Origin: Bacilli bacterium
GTDB taxonomy: Bacteria; Bacillota; Bacilli; RF39; UBA660
Direction: 5' to 3'
DNA: 64,000 nt
Assembly (NCBI GenBank): GCA_017525855.1
Contig: JAFXSE010000121.1
Location: 7,317-71,316 of the forward strand
Notes under the pieces: model-generated
What the model was told of the DNA's origin: nothing
The model's input: only the letters and a program-made list of their open reading frames with translations
Databases searched by the model: none
Translations under genes and position numbers: made by a program
Part shown: piece after piece, positions 8,576-16,525 of the stretch
How the letters are laid out: each line of letters starts with the position of its first letter
How positions within the stretch are numbered: position 1 is the first letter of the stretch

Positions 8576-9550
8576 TTATCTTTTAAAAACTTTTACCCAT
8601 GATTCATGTTTTTCTTCAAAATTGCTCTTATATTCTATATTTAAAAATTTTATGATTGCTTCAACCAGTTCTTCTTCAGAAAATTTATATTGTTGATTCC
8701 AATACATAAGTGCATTTAAATACTGTCTAAATTTTTTTCTAAAATGTTTCGATGGATGCTCTAAAATATTTTCTTTTAATAAAATTGAAACAGCGATTAA
8801 TGCATCAGCAAATTTTGATTTTTCTATACTGTCAATTTGAATTATATCGGCCATTCTAGAACTCTCTACTGTAGAATTTAAGCCAAACTTACACATTGCT
8901 AAAGAACTGTTGCCCAATCCCATATCAATTGCAATTGGTTTATCTTGGTTTTCCATTAAAACAAATGTGGCACAATTAAAAAATTCTTCTGTTCCTTTTT
9001 TTCTTATTCCTATATTAAAGTCCCTACCAGTTATATTTAAATTATCCATACCATATTTGTGTCTATAATGTTTTAAATCAACTGTATCAATTTCTCTTTT
9101 TATTCCGTTATCAACATGTTGAATCGCACTAAGTAAATCTTTATCACTAGAACATATTTTAATATGTATATTATCCAATGAAATATTTAAATAATCAGGA
9201 TTAGTTAAATAATCAAAAGTATCATATACTACTTGTTCTAATTTTGGTTTTGTTAATGTTCCCATACACTTATAATAACATCCAAATTTTTGTGGAATAT
9301 CTGTTTTCAAATATTGTAATGATTTTAACTTCATGCTATTTTGTATTAAATAAATACCTTGTTCTGGAATATTATTATTAATTATATATTTTTTTAATGG
9401 TGAAATTTTAGATCCAATAAAGTCAATTGTAGGATCTACTTGAGAAGTTATTTCAACTGGTTTCTCTTGAAAATATCCTTTTTTTGAAAAACATTCGCTA
9501 AATTTTGATTCTACAAAATCCAAATAGTCATTTCTTTTTACTTGGTGCAT
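8576..9550 (-). CDS. Class II aminoacyl-tRNA synthetase-like protein (AlaRS-related, stand-alone catalytic domain)
   Basis: 324 residues. The N-terminus (about 7-60) follows the AlaRS pattern: an FxxFFxxKGY-like helix, then VDPTIDFIGSKISPLKK where AlaRS has DPTxxFxxAGMxxFK (motif 1). A motif-2-like stretch follows with IQNSMKLK and FGCYYKCMGTL. The later DMGLGNSS resembles the glycine-rich motif 3 region. Editing and tRNA-binding C-terminal domains of AlaRS are absent, as in aaRS paralogues that charge small molecules or carrier peptides. It is the first gene of the element's cargo operon, with AAGGAGGG seven bases before the ATG. Assignment rests on motif reading only and is moderate. Confidence 0.55.
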   Translation of the reverse strand: MHQVKRNDYLDFVESKFSECFSKKGYFQEKPVEITSQVDPTIDFIGSKISPLKKYIINNNIPEQGIYLIQNSMKLKSLQYLKTDIPQKFGCYYKCMGTLTKPKLEQVVYDTFDYLTNPDYLNISLDNIHIKICSSDKDLLSAIQHVDNGIKREIDTVDLKHYRHKYGMDNLNITGRDFNIGIRKKGTEEFFNCATFVLMENQDKPIAIDMGLGNSSLAMCKFGLNSTVESSRMADIIQIDSIEKSKFADALIAVSILLKENILEHPSKHFRKKFRQYLNALMYWNQQYKFSEEELVEAIIKFLNIEYKSNFEEKHESWVKVFKR

Positions 9551-9576
9551 TCAAATTCCCTCCTTAATTGACACGT

Positions 9577-9605
9577 AGTATACCACAAAAGTAAAAAATT
9601 GACAA
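9577..9605 (-). promoter_or_regulatory. Promoter of the element cargo operon
   Basis: TTGTCA at 9600-9605 and TATACT at 9577-9582 with exactly 17 bases between them, about 25 bases before the cargo start codon. A partly palindromic TTGGCACAAGTTGTCAA overlaps the -35 box and might be an operator. Confidence 0.8.
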
Positions 9606-9723
9606 CTTGTGCCAATTCATTTATTTAACATACAATATATAAAGTAGCATTATACAAAACAGTATATTTACTTGTACAAATATTGTTTATATTTCTAATA
9701 TATTTACTGTTCATCATTATATA

Positions 9724-9734
9724 GTCATAATTTT
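9724..9734 (-). repeat. attR core (11-bp direct repeat)
   Basis: Second copy of AAAATTATGAC on the minus strand. The sequence to the right encodes the carboxypeptidase signal peptide and catalytic serine; the sequence to the left is element DNA and brings a TAA stop two codons later. Confidence 0.85.
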
Positions 9735-9899
9735 AGTAATAGATGCTATTAGCCTTTTTTCATTCATATTTTTCTGATATAAAATACGTCCACTATCAAT
9801 ATCCATTACTACACTACTACGACTAGTATCTGTAAAAGCAAAAATATTAATAGGTAACATAAAAAAAACAACAGTAAGAATTAACAAACCTTTCTTCAA
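9724..9899 (-). pseudogene. D-alanyl-D-alanine carboxypeptidase, 5' part with signal peptide and catalytic serine
   Basis: About 58 codons encoding a signal peptide (MKKGLLILTVVFF...FAF), the start of the mature protein (SVVMDIDSGRILYQKN) and the catalytic tetrad S-I-T-K in ASITKIMT. The frame then enters element DNA and stops after I at 9717. A TTG start at 9899 is preferred because AGGTGAT lies three bases before it; a GTG at 9908 is also in frame. The rest of the gene is at 2973-3878. In the integrated state only a short secreted stub can be made. Confidence 0.9.
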
Positions 9900-9929
9900 A
9901 ATAATCACCTATATAATTTTATGAATAAA

Positions 9930-9954
9930 AAAAATAAAAAAGACCTAAGTCTTT
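9930..9954 (-). terminator. Terminator after the YcxB-like gene
   Basis: Stem AAAGAC/GTCTTT with a four-base loop, followed on the minus strand by TTTTTTATTTTTTTT. Confidence 0.7.
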
Positions 9955-10505
9955 CATAAGTATAAATTGCTATTATCAACCAACAAACTATCCTTTTTAA
10001 ATTTCTTTAAAATTGAAACAACCTGTTCTTTATAATCCTTACTAATAGCAACTAAAACTTTTAATTCCCTCGGAATAAAACAAATAGTATTTTTATTAAT
10101 AATAACAGAAGTAATTTCATTCCAATTTAATTTACACTCTACACCATTTTTTTCTACTCTTACACAATCTTCTGTAATCTCAAAAATAATTGTACCTTCT
10201 TCACCTCTTAATTGCTTTATTTTATTTAAAATCATCACAAAATATACAACGCTAAAAATAAATATAAAACTAAAAAAGCATAATATATAAAAATATAGAT
10301 TATCTTTTTTTAGAATATAAAAAAGAAGAAAGACTAACGTAAATATGAATGAAATAGCACTATAAATAAAAGCTACACTAGTTAATTTCTTAACTTTTAT
10401 TTTATTATTGCTACTTATTTTTTTAATATTACTCATTATATACAAAAACTCATCATAATAACTAAAGTTACCTCTTTCACTAATCTCTAATTTCACAAAC
10501 ACCAT
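9954..10505 (-). CDS. YcxB-like two-helix membrane protein
   Basis: About 183 residues: an N-terminal cytosolic stretch, two adjacent transmembrane helices (about 48-68 and 73-95) and a C-terminal domain with EDCVRVEK, LNWNEITSVI and ICFIPRE, the pattern of the YcxB-like (PF14317) family. The family is widespread in Firmicutes and its function is unknown. AAGGA touches the ATG at 10505, so translation may really begin at the in-frame GTG at 10496. It lies directly upstream of the interrupted carboxypeptidase gene and has its own terminator. Confidence 0.7.
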   Translation of the reverse strand: MVFVKLEISERGNFSYYDEFLYIMSNIKKISSNNKIKVKKLTSVAFIYSAISFIFTLVFLLFYILKKDNLYFYILCFFSFIFIFSVVYFVMILNKIKQLRGEEGTIIFEITEDCVRVEKNGVECKLNWNEITSVIINKNTICFIPRELKVLVAISKDYKEQVVSILKKFKKDSLLVDNSNLYL

Positions 10506-10608
10506 TCCTTACATAGATTATATTAATACTAATATTTATATATATTTAATAAAAAACTATATTTTCTGTAAAGTTATTTAACATTCAAATTTAATATTTG
10601 TTTTATTT

Positions 10609-12255
10609 TTATAATATGTTAGAATTATTTCTAAAAGTTAATTTTCTTGTTATTTTTCTTACAGCCTCTCTCCCAAAAACACTATCAACTATTCCCATTT
10701 TATAAGCAATAACTATATATACTACTCCACCAACTAAAGCATTTATTGCAACATAAATAATACATGATAATCTACTAGCAATATTAAGTGGTATTAATAA
10801 CTTTAATAAAAGAACAGATAATACCATAGCCAAAACAGGTACTATTAATTTAAATAATACATTCAAAGTTTCAGTATATTTTAAATTACATTCCTTCTTC
10901 AAAGCAACAAAAATAATTAATATACTTAAAGAGTAACCTAATATACTAGAAGTTACAGCCCCTAAAAATGGAGGAATACCTATTTTACTATACAACAACA
11001 TTAATGGAACATCCAAAAGAGCATTACTAACAAAACCAATTATAGTTGATAAATAAACAATCCTAAATTTATTCAAACCTTGAAGTGCAGAAGAAGATAT
11101 CATATAAATATTAATAACTAACCCTGTAAAAACATTAAGAGCTAAAATATAAGTACCATAAGCACTTGGTCCATAAAATATACTCCATACTTCTCTACTC
11201 AAAAGTGATAAACCAATAGTCATTGGAAGAGAAATAAGAAGTAAAATCTGTATAGCTTGATTAAACTTATTATTAACTTCTTTAAAATTCTTTAATGTAT
11301 AAGCACTAACCATAGTTGGTATGAAGCTTGTACTCATACCCATAGCAAGAGATGTAACAATCATATTAATTTTTGGTGCCCAAGTAGCAACCGCGCTAGT
11401 AATAAACTCTACATCTTTAGCATTAAAATTTAAATAATTCATCGTCCTAAGAAGTAAAGTCATATCTACAAAGTTATAACAACTACTAACGATATTAATT
11501 ATTATAAAAGGAAGTGCATAAGCAAATATCTTTTTAAGTATTTCCTTGTTTGTTAAACTATCTTCCTTATACTCTTTATCTAATCCTAATACACCCTTAT
11601 TTTTACAAACACAATACTTAACATAAGAATAAGCAACCACTCCACCAACAAATGCTCCAAAAACAGAAACCCCTACAGCTAAAGTTACTGGCTTGTTAAA
11701 CACTTTAACTATAAGATACGAACCAATTAAAATAACAGCAATTCTAACTATTTGTTCAAGTATTTGACTTATACTTGAAACATTAATAACTTTATGTCCT
11801 TGTAAATATCCCTTTTCAACACTCAAAAAAGGTACAATAAGTATAGCAAAAGAAACACATCTAATAGCAAAACTAACATCACTTATAGTATTTCCACCTT
11901 TTAAATTACCTATAAGTAAATGGGCAATCTGTGGAGCAAAAAGGAAAAGCATTATAAATATAGTAATTGCAATAAAGCCCATCAATTTTTTACCTATATG
12001 ATAAGCTCTAACTTTAGCGTCCATCATACCTAAAGTATTATATTCATTAATAATTTTACTAATTGCTATAGGAAGTCCTGCTGATGATATATCTAAAAAT
12101 ATATTATAAATATTATAAGCATAAGCATAAAGTGCACTACCCTGTACTCCAACAATTGCATAAAAAGGAATGACATAAATCATACCGAGTATTTTAGTAA
12201 AGATTATTGCTAAAGTTGCAATTAATGTACCTTCTACAAATGAACTTTTTTTCAT
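10609..12255 (-). CDS. Lipid II flippase / polysaccharide transporter of the YtgP-SpoVB (MurJ-like) family
   Basis: 548 residues with about 14 hydrophobic helices. The N-terminus (KSSFVEGTLIATLA, then a KILGMIYVIPFYAIVG stretch) and the AGLPIAISK segment near residue 60 are typical of the MOP-superfamily proteins YtgP and SpoVB, which move lipid II or related undecaprenyl-linked sugars across the membrane. Length agrees with the family (about 530-550). It stands alone, divergent from the DUF3419 pair. The start is supported by GAGTGAT. Specificity for lipid II rather than another lipid-linked glycan is inference. Confidence 0.88.
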   Translation of the reverse strand: MKKSSFVEGTLIATLAIIFTKILGMIYVIPFYAIVGVQGSALYAYAYNIYNIFLDISSAGLPIAISKIINEYNTLGMMDAKVRAYHIGKKLMGFIAITIFIMLFLFAPQIAHLLIGNLKGGNTISDVSFAIRCVSFAILIVPFLSVEKGYLQGHKVINVSSISQILEQIVRIAVILIGSYLIVKVFNKPVTLAVGVSVFGAFVGGVVAYSYVKYCVCKNKGVLGLDKEYKEDSLTNKEILKKIFAYALPFIIINIVSSCYNFVDMTLLLRTMNYLNFNAKDVEFITSAVATWAPKINMIVTSLAMGMSTSFIPTMVSAYTLKNFKEVNNKFNQAIQILLLISLPMTIGLSLLSREVWSIFYGPSAYGTYILALNVFTGLVINIYMISSSALQGLNKFRIVYLSTIIGFVSNALLDVPLMLLYSKIGIPPFLGAVTSSILGYSLSILIIFVALKKECNLKYTETLNVLFKLIVPVLAMVLSVLLLKLLIPLNIASRLSCIIYVAINALVGGVVYIVIAYKMGIVDSVFGREAVRKITRKLTFRNNSNIL

Positions 12256-12398
12256 CCAATATCACTCTTTTTCATTATTTATCAATATCAACAATAATTA
12301 TAACAATTTTTTGAATAAGTATACAACACTAAAGCCTAATTTGACACACAAATTTAAACAGTTTACACGTTCAGTCTTTCATTTTTATAATTTTATGA

Positions 12399-12404
12399 TA
12401 TAAT
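12399..12404 (+). promoter_or_regulatory. -10 element of the DUF3419 gene pair
   Basis: TATAAT about 33 bases before the start codon at 12437. No good -35 box is seen at the right distance. Confidence 0.45.
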
Positions 12405-12436
12405 ATAAAGCATTGATCAGAAACGGGGTTTAAAAA

Positions 12437-13414
12437 ATGATACAAAAAGATATAAAGAGCGATACCTTAACAGACGTAGAAAAAACACTGAATCATATCG
12501 AATTAATAAGAAAAATTAGTGCTGAAAGTATTACAAAAAGATGGCTAATGAGTGATAGAGTTTTTGATACATATTCAGAAGTATATCCATTTACCAATGA
12601 AGCGATGAAAACATATAATCAAATGATTGATTTAGAACAAAAAGATGTTTTAACTGTAACTGCTTCAGCAGATCAACCAATAATTGCCATGTTAAAAAAA
12701 GCAAAAACTATAGATACATTTGATTGTAATAAATTAACTTATTATCATATGTTTTTTAAGATTGCAGCAATCAAAGCTCTAAAATATGAAGAATTTATTG
12801 ATTTATATACTATTGATCTAAAAAACTATAAAAAAGATCCTATAAAATACTATAAAGAACTACGAACTGCTATAAAAAAGGAAGATGTTAGAATGTACTG
12901 GGATGCATTCTTTAGCAGGCAGAACTACCAAGAATATTTTAAATTATTTTTCATGGGAGGCTGCAGTATTCCTAGCTCTAAGGATGTAGATTATCTAAGT
13001 GAAGATGGATATTTAAAGACTCAACTTTTTATACATGATAACATAGGATTCAAAAATATAGAAATAAGTAATTTACCAAGCGTTTATAATAATAAATATG
13101 ATTTGATTAATTTATCTAATATTATGGACTATTCTAAAAATATTTATAGATATGCAAAAACCATAAAAAAATTAATTAACAATAATTTAAAAGACGATGG
13201 TATTATTATAAGCGAATATGTTTGGTCAGATATAAAAACAAAAAAACACGAATTCAATTTATTAAAAGAATATGGTTGTAATCCTACTATACTAGAATTT
13301 ATAGTTGAGAAAACACCTTTCGAAGGATTAGATATCAATTCCAAATTTAATATAAACAAAAATATGAAAACACTAGAAACCAATACATTAATACTTTGTA
13401 AAAAGAGGAAATAA
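12437..13414 (+). CDS. DUF3419 family protein (aminocarboxypropyltransferase/methyltransferase-like), copy 1
   Basis: 325 residues with a Rossmann SAM-binding pattern: VLTVTASADQ at about residues 72-81, IDTFDCNKLTYY at about 94-105 and IAAIKAL just after. This matches DUF3419, the family containing the BtaA domain that transfers the 3-amino-3-carboxypropyl group of SAM in betaine-lipid synthesis; other members are uncharacterised, so the activity here is not established. Later, YDLINLSNIMDY fits the SAM-domain strand 4 region. The gene is two bases ahead of a paralogue, and both have the same domain order, so they are co-transcribed. The Shine-Dalgarno (GGGG) is weak. Confidence 0.7.
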   Translation: MIQKDIKSDTLTDVEKTLNHIELIRKISAESITKRWLMSDRVFDTYSEVYPFTNEAMKTYNQMIDLEQKDVLTVTASADQPIIAMLKKAKTIDTFDCNKLTYYHMFFKIAAIKALKYEEFIDLYTIDLKNYKKDPIKYYKELRTAIKKEDVRMYWDAFFSRQNYQEYFKLFFMGGCSIPSSKDVDYLSEDGYLKTQLFIHDNIGFKNIEISNLPSVYNNKYDLINLSNIMDYSKNIYRYAKTIKKLINNNLKDDGIIISEYVWSDIKTKKHEFNLLKEYGCNPTILEFIVEKTPFEGLDINSKFNINKNMKTLETNTLILCKKRK

Positions 13415-13415
13415 T

Positions 13416-14273
13416 ATGAACATACTTAATGAAGAAGAAGATTTAAAAGAAGCAAAGAAAATAATAGAAAAAGCTGATAGTACATCTAATTGCTTAAACA
13501 AATATCAAAAATTTACCCCACTATTTCGCTTTAGTAACGAAAATATTAATGCTTATTATAAACTATATAATTTTACTAACAAAAACGTCTTAACTGTTTG
13601 TGGTTCAAGTGAACAATATTTATCAGCACTATCTCTAGGAGCCAAAAAAGTTGATGTTTTTGATATAAACAAACTAACTTATTATTATTTGATGTTAAAA
13701 ATAGCAGCAATTATCAGTATTGAAAAAGACGAATACTTAAACTTCCTAGACCCAACTACTACTACAAAAACACAAAAAAATATATATAAAATAATTAGAA
13801 ATGAATTAAAAAATATACATGTAAAAAACTTTTGGGACAACATTTTCCAACATGACTATTTCAATTCATTATTCTTAAATAATAACAAAAAGTATGCAGA
13901 AGATATGTTTCCTTATTTACAAGATAAAAATTATAATTATTTAAGACAAAAACTATCTAAAACAACTGTTAGTTTTAAAAACATACCCATAGATAAAATA
14001 CCAGAAGAGTATCATAGTAAATATGATTATATAAATCTATCTAATATTATTGATTATATAGATACACCAAATGAAATAATAAAAACATATTCCCAAATAT
14101 TTGAGAATATGCTTAATAAAAATGGAATATGTATTTTAGAATATGAATGGCCATTAAAACAACTTTGTAACTTTTATATACCTGATTTACTTAAACAATA
14201 TAACATCAAAACTAATAATTTAGAAACAGAACTTATGTTACTTGGAAAAATATATACTTATACAAAAAAGTAA
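13416..14273 (+). CDS. DUF3419 family protein, copy 2
   Basis: 285 residues, paralogous to the upstream gene: VLTVCGSSEQ, VDVFDINKLTYY, KIAAI and YDYINLSNIIDYI align in the same order. It lacks about 25 N-terminal residues of copy 1 and has its own GAGGAAATAAT site. The pair may form a heterodimer or act on successive substrates (inference). It ends three bases before the convergent lipoprotein gene with no obvious terminator between them. Confidence 0.7.
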   Translation: MNILNEEEDLKEAKKIIEKADSTSNCLNKYQKFTPLFRFSNENINAYYKLYNFTNKNVLTVCGSSEQYLSALSLGAKKVDVFDINKLTYYYLMLKIAAIISIEKDEYLNFLDPTTTTKTQKNIYKIIRNELKNIHVKNFWDNIFQHDYFNSLFLNNNKKYAEDMFPYLQDKNYNYLRQKLSKTTVSFKNIPIDKIPEEYHSKYDYINLSNIIDYIDTPNEIIKTYSQIFENMLNKNGICILEYEWPLKQLCNFYIPDLLKQYNIKTNNLETELMLLGKIYTYTKK

Positions 14274-14276
14274 TTA

Positions 14277-14819
14277 TTAACCTGCAAAAACACCATGTAA
14301 CTTTTCTCTATCAATATCACTTATATCTTCTAAAATCCATTTATCATTGTCTTTATGTAATGTAAAAATAATTTCATTTTTAATCCTATCTTCAGTTTTT
14401 ACCATTTCGCTTATCTTATAATCCCAATATTTTTTATTATCCAAAGTACCATCTTCTTGTTCAAACTCTTTTTTATTTGATTCATAATATTGCTCACTAT
14501 TATTTAATGCAGAACGATAATCATAAACTTCAACTTCTAGAGTGACAGTAGCATTCTTGTCATTAGCGTTTTCATCTTTTATTTTATAAGACATGTTTTG
14601 ATACTGTCTCTCCATCAAATTTCTATAATTCTCTTTTTGTTCATCAGTTAAATCCGATCTAGCAGCAACCACCATATCCAATTGACTTAAAACTTCACTA
14701 TCAAGTCTCTGATATTTACTCATAAAATTTTCGACTTTTGCAGTAGGAGTATTTGACATATTGCCACATCCAACTAAAAATACAGCTACAAATGAAACTA
14801 CCAAAAATATTTTTCTCAT
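14277..14819 (-). CDS. Lipoprotein of unknown function
   Basis: 180 residues starting MRKIFLVVSFVAVFLVGCGN; LVGC is a lipobox, so the mature protein is anchored at its cysteine on the outer membrane face. The rest resembles small cystatin-like lipoproteins (DUF4878/DUF5105 style): helix with SKYQRLDSEVLSQLD, then NATVTLEVEVYDY and KWILEDISDIDR. The ATG at 14819 is chosen over 14825 because GGAGG sits six bases upstream. No operon partner is seen. Confidence 0.75.
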   Translation of the reverse strand: MRKIFLVVSFVAVFLVGCGNMSNTPTAKVENFMSKYQRLDSEVLSQLDMVVAARSDLTDEQKENYRNLMERQYQNMSYKIKDENANDKNATVTLEVEVYDYRSALNNSEQYYESNKKEFEQEDGTLDNKKYWDYKISEMVKTEDRIKNEIIFTLHKDNDKWILEDISDIDREKLHGVFAG

Positions 14820-14866
14820 AATCATCCTCCATTTAATATAATGCTTATATTAATTTTTTTTATACA

Positions 14867-14872
14867 TATAAT
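14867..14872 (+). promoter_or_regulatory. -10 element abutting the start codon of the 127-aa membrane protein
   Basis: TATAAT ends five bases before the ATG at 14878, which puts the expected transcription start at the start codon. A CTTATA 17 bases upstream is a poor -35 box. No Shine-Dalgarno is visible. Confidence 0.45.
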
Positions 14873-14877
14873 TTAAT

Positions 14878-15261
14878 ATGATTAACAATGACTTAAATAA
14901 AAGATTAAAGCAATTAAACACAGAAGACAAAATATGGATTCTCTATATTGGAATAATAATTATTAGTTTTTATTCTAATAATCTAGAACGAAAATACTTT
15001 ATAAATAATGACTATAAAAGTAAAAAAAAATATAAAACACTAACAACCCTAATATTTGTAATTTTAATTATAGTATACTTATACTTTTTAAAAGATTCTA
15101 TTGACTCAATAAGAGAGTTAAAGCCAACAGATTCTAATAAAAAAAAGGAATTAGTTTATCTTTCATTCATCGGATCCCTTTTAATAGCTATATCTGGCTT
15201 TATATTCTTATATATTTCAATTGTTGATAAAAATTTAACTGTTGAAATTGCTTTCAATTAA
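14878..15261 (+). CDS. Small membrane protein, unknown function
   Basis: 127 residues with three hydrophobic helices: about 20-34, 56-73 and 96-116. The N-terminus (NDLNKRLKQLNTEDK) is charged. I do not recognise the family. There is no Shine-Dalgarno before the ATG, and a TATAAT lies immediately upstream, so translation may be leaderless. The gene faces the 368-aa gene across a terminator hairpin. Confidence 0.55.
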   Translation: MINNDLNKRLKQLNTEDKIWILYIGIIIISFYSNNLERKYFINNDYKSKKKYKTLTTLIFVILIIVYLYFLKDSIDSIRELKPTDSNKKKELVYLSFIGSLLIAISGFIFLYISIVDKNLTVEIAFN

Positions 15262-15267
15262 AATTAA

Positions 15268-15299
15268 GACAAAAAAAAAGGATATATTAAATATATCCT
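15268..15299 (-). terminator. Terminator of the 368-aa gene
   Basis: Stem AGGATATAT/ATATATCCT with a very short loop, then TTTTTTTTT on the minus strand. The stem starts at the stop codon. Confidence 0.8.
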
Positions 15300-16404
15300 A
15301 AAGTGATATTGGATTAGGAGTTTGTTTTTGTGAAACTTCCCCACTATCTACAAACAAATTAGCTAACTGATCAGCAGCAGCTTGTTCAGCATTTTCAGCG
15401 TTCTCTAATTCTTTTTGTAACTCTTCAAGTTCTTCCTTTAATTTTGTAACTCTATCTCTTTTTTCATTATAATCAGTTACAGCATTAACTATTGTAGGAC
15501 TATTAGATAAATTACTAACTTGTTCAGGATTAGAATAATTTACTTGAACATTATCGTTAGAAATCACAGGAACACCTGCAACTACAGCATTTGACTCATC
15601 TGCTACATTCTCTTGTGCATTTTCTACACCACCAGAAGTTTTTTCATTAGTATTTTTAAGTTCACACATTACTATATTCTGAGAAAAATTATTACCATCA
15701 GCCCTTGCTTGTGTTACATATAATTTTATATTACCTTCTGTCTCATCAATTTTGGCAAATATATCAACACTTCCATCAGAAGCAACTTGACATTCTGACA
15801 AATATTGAACTGATCCATCTGACATATCTTGATTAAACATTGTCTTATCATAGTCTAAATCTTTTAAACGAGTAATAACTTTGTCAAACTCATCTCTAAG
15901 ATTAGATGTCTTAGAAGATTGAGAAGATGAATCAAAATTAAGTTCTTCTAAATTTTCTATTGATAAGCCTAAATATTTTAAGCACTTAGCTTCAAGCATT
16001 TCTACACATAGATATATTGGAATCATAGAATCACTACTATTATCATCTTTAGTAGGGAAAACGCCACCTAAAATTTCATTTTTAACTTCAACAGGTCCGT
16101 CTTTACTTATCTTATTTAAGATAGCTAGTAAGGCAATAACATTCATTACATATTGATTTTTTACATTATCATCACTAGCTAAAGAAGCATTATCATCAAT
16201 TAATTTAGAAACTTGATATTCAACATATTTACGTGCATCATCAGAAAATTTAAAAAACACCTGATTAGCCTGTGCATCAACGTAACCAGCATTAGGAGTG
16301 GCCTGTGACAAATTTGCTATATTAACAAGTTGATTAAATACATCATTTTTAAATACTTCTACTCCATTATTATCTATTAGTTTTCCTTCATTACTAAGTA
16401 CCAT
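15298..16404 (-). CDS. Protein of unknown function with C-terminal coiled coil
   Basis: 368 residues, acidic, no signal peptide and no membrane helix. An N-terminal mostly helical part (about 1-190) is followed by a beta-rich stretch (about 190-255), a low-complexity Asn/Val/Glu linker and a coiled coil (about 310-345, with KLKEELEELQKELENAE). I do not recognise any domain. AGAGGTG five bases upstream supports the ATG at 16404; an earlier GTG at 16410 overlaps this site. It is divergent from the VirB2-like/SGNH gene over a 120-base shared upstream region, which may mean common regulation. It carries its own strong terminator. Confidence 0.7.
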   Translation of the reverse strand: MVLSNEGKLIDNNGVEVFKNDVFNQLVNIANLSQATPNAGYVDAQANQVFFKFSDDARKYVEYQVSKLIDDNASLASDDNVKNQYVMNVIALLAILNKISKDGPVEVKNEILGGVFPTKDDNSSDSMIPIYLCVEMLEAKCLKYLGLSIENLEELNFDSSSQSSKTSNLRDEFDKVITRLKDLDYDKTMFNQDMSDGSVQYLSECQVASDGSVDIFAKIDETEGNIKLYVTQARADGNNFSQNIVMCELKNTNEKTSGGVENAQENVADESNAVVAGVPVISNDNVQVNYSNPEQVSNLSNSPTIVNAVTDYNEKRDRVTKLKEELEELQKELENAENAEQAAADQLANLFVDSGEVSQKQTPNPISL

Positions 16405-16525
16405 AAACACACCTCTATTCTATAATCAATAATAACATAAAATAAATAATTTGAAAATAGAATTTATAATAATTTTACGTTTTTTTATTTATGTGGTAAA
16501 ATATCATATGGAAGCAGGTGATAAA

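Larger units (their letters stand above)
3868..9734. mobile_element. 5.86-kb serine-integrase integrative element in a carboxypeptidase gene
   Basis: The element is bounded by an 11-bp direct repeat (GTCATAATTTT at 3868-3878 and 9724-9734). Joining the flanks at one copy recreates a continuous carboxypeptidase frame reading A-S-I-T-K-I-M-T-A-T, so the insertion is clean. Contents, all on the minus strand: an AlaRS-like protein, a radical SAM-histidine phosphatase fusion, an S51 peptidase, a terminator, a 36-aa SHOCT-like protein and a large serine recombinase next to the left end. No replication, relaxase, phage structural or transfer gene is present, so it is a minimal integrative element that would need help to move between cells. 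Base composition is similar to the host. Confidence 0.9.

Noticed and set aside
12437..14273. The DUF3419 pair as one frameshifted gene
   Set aside because: The two proteins align to each other along their length and each has its own start, so they are tandem copies, not halves.
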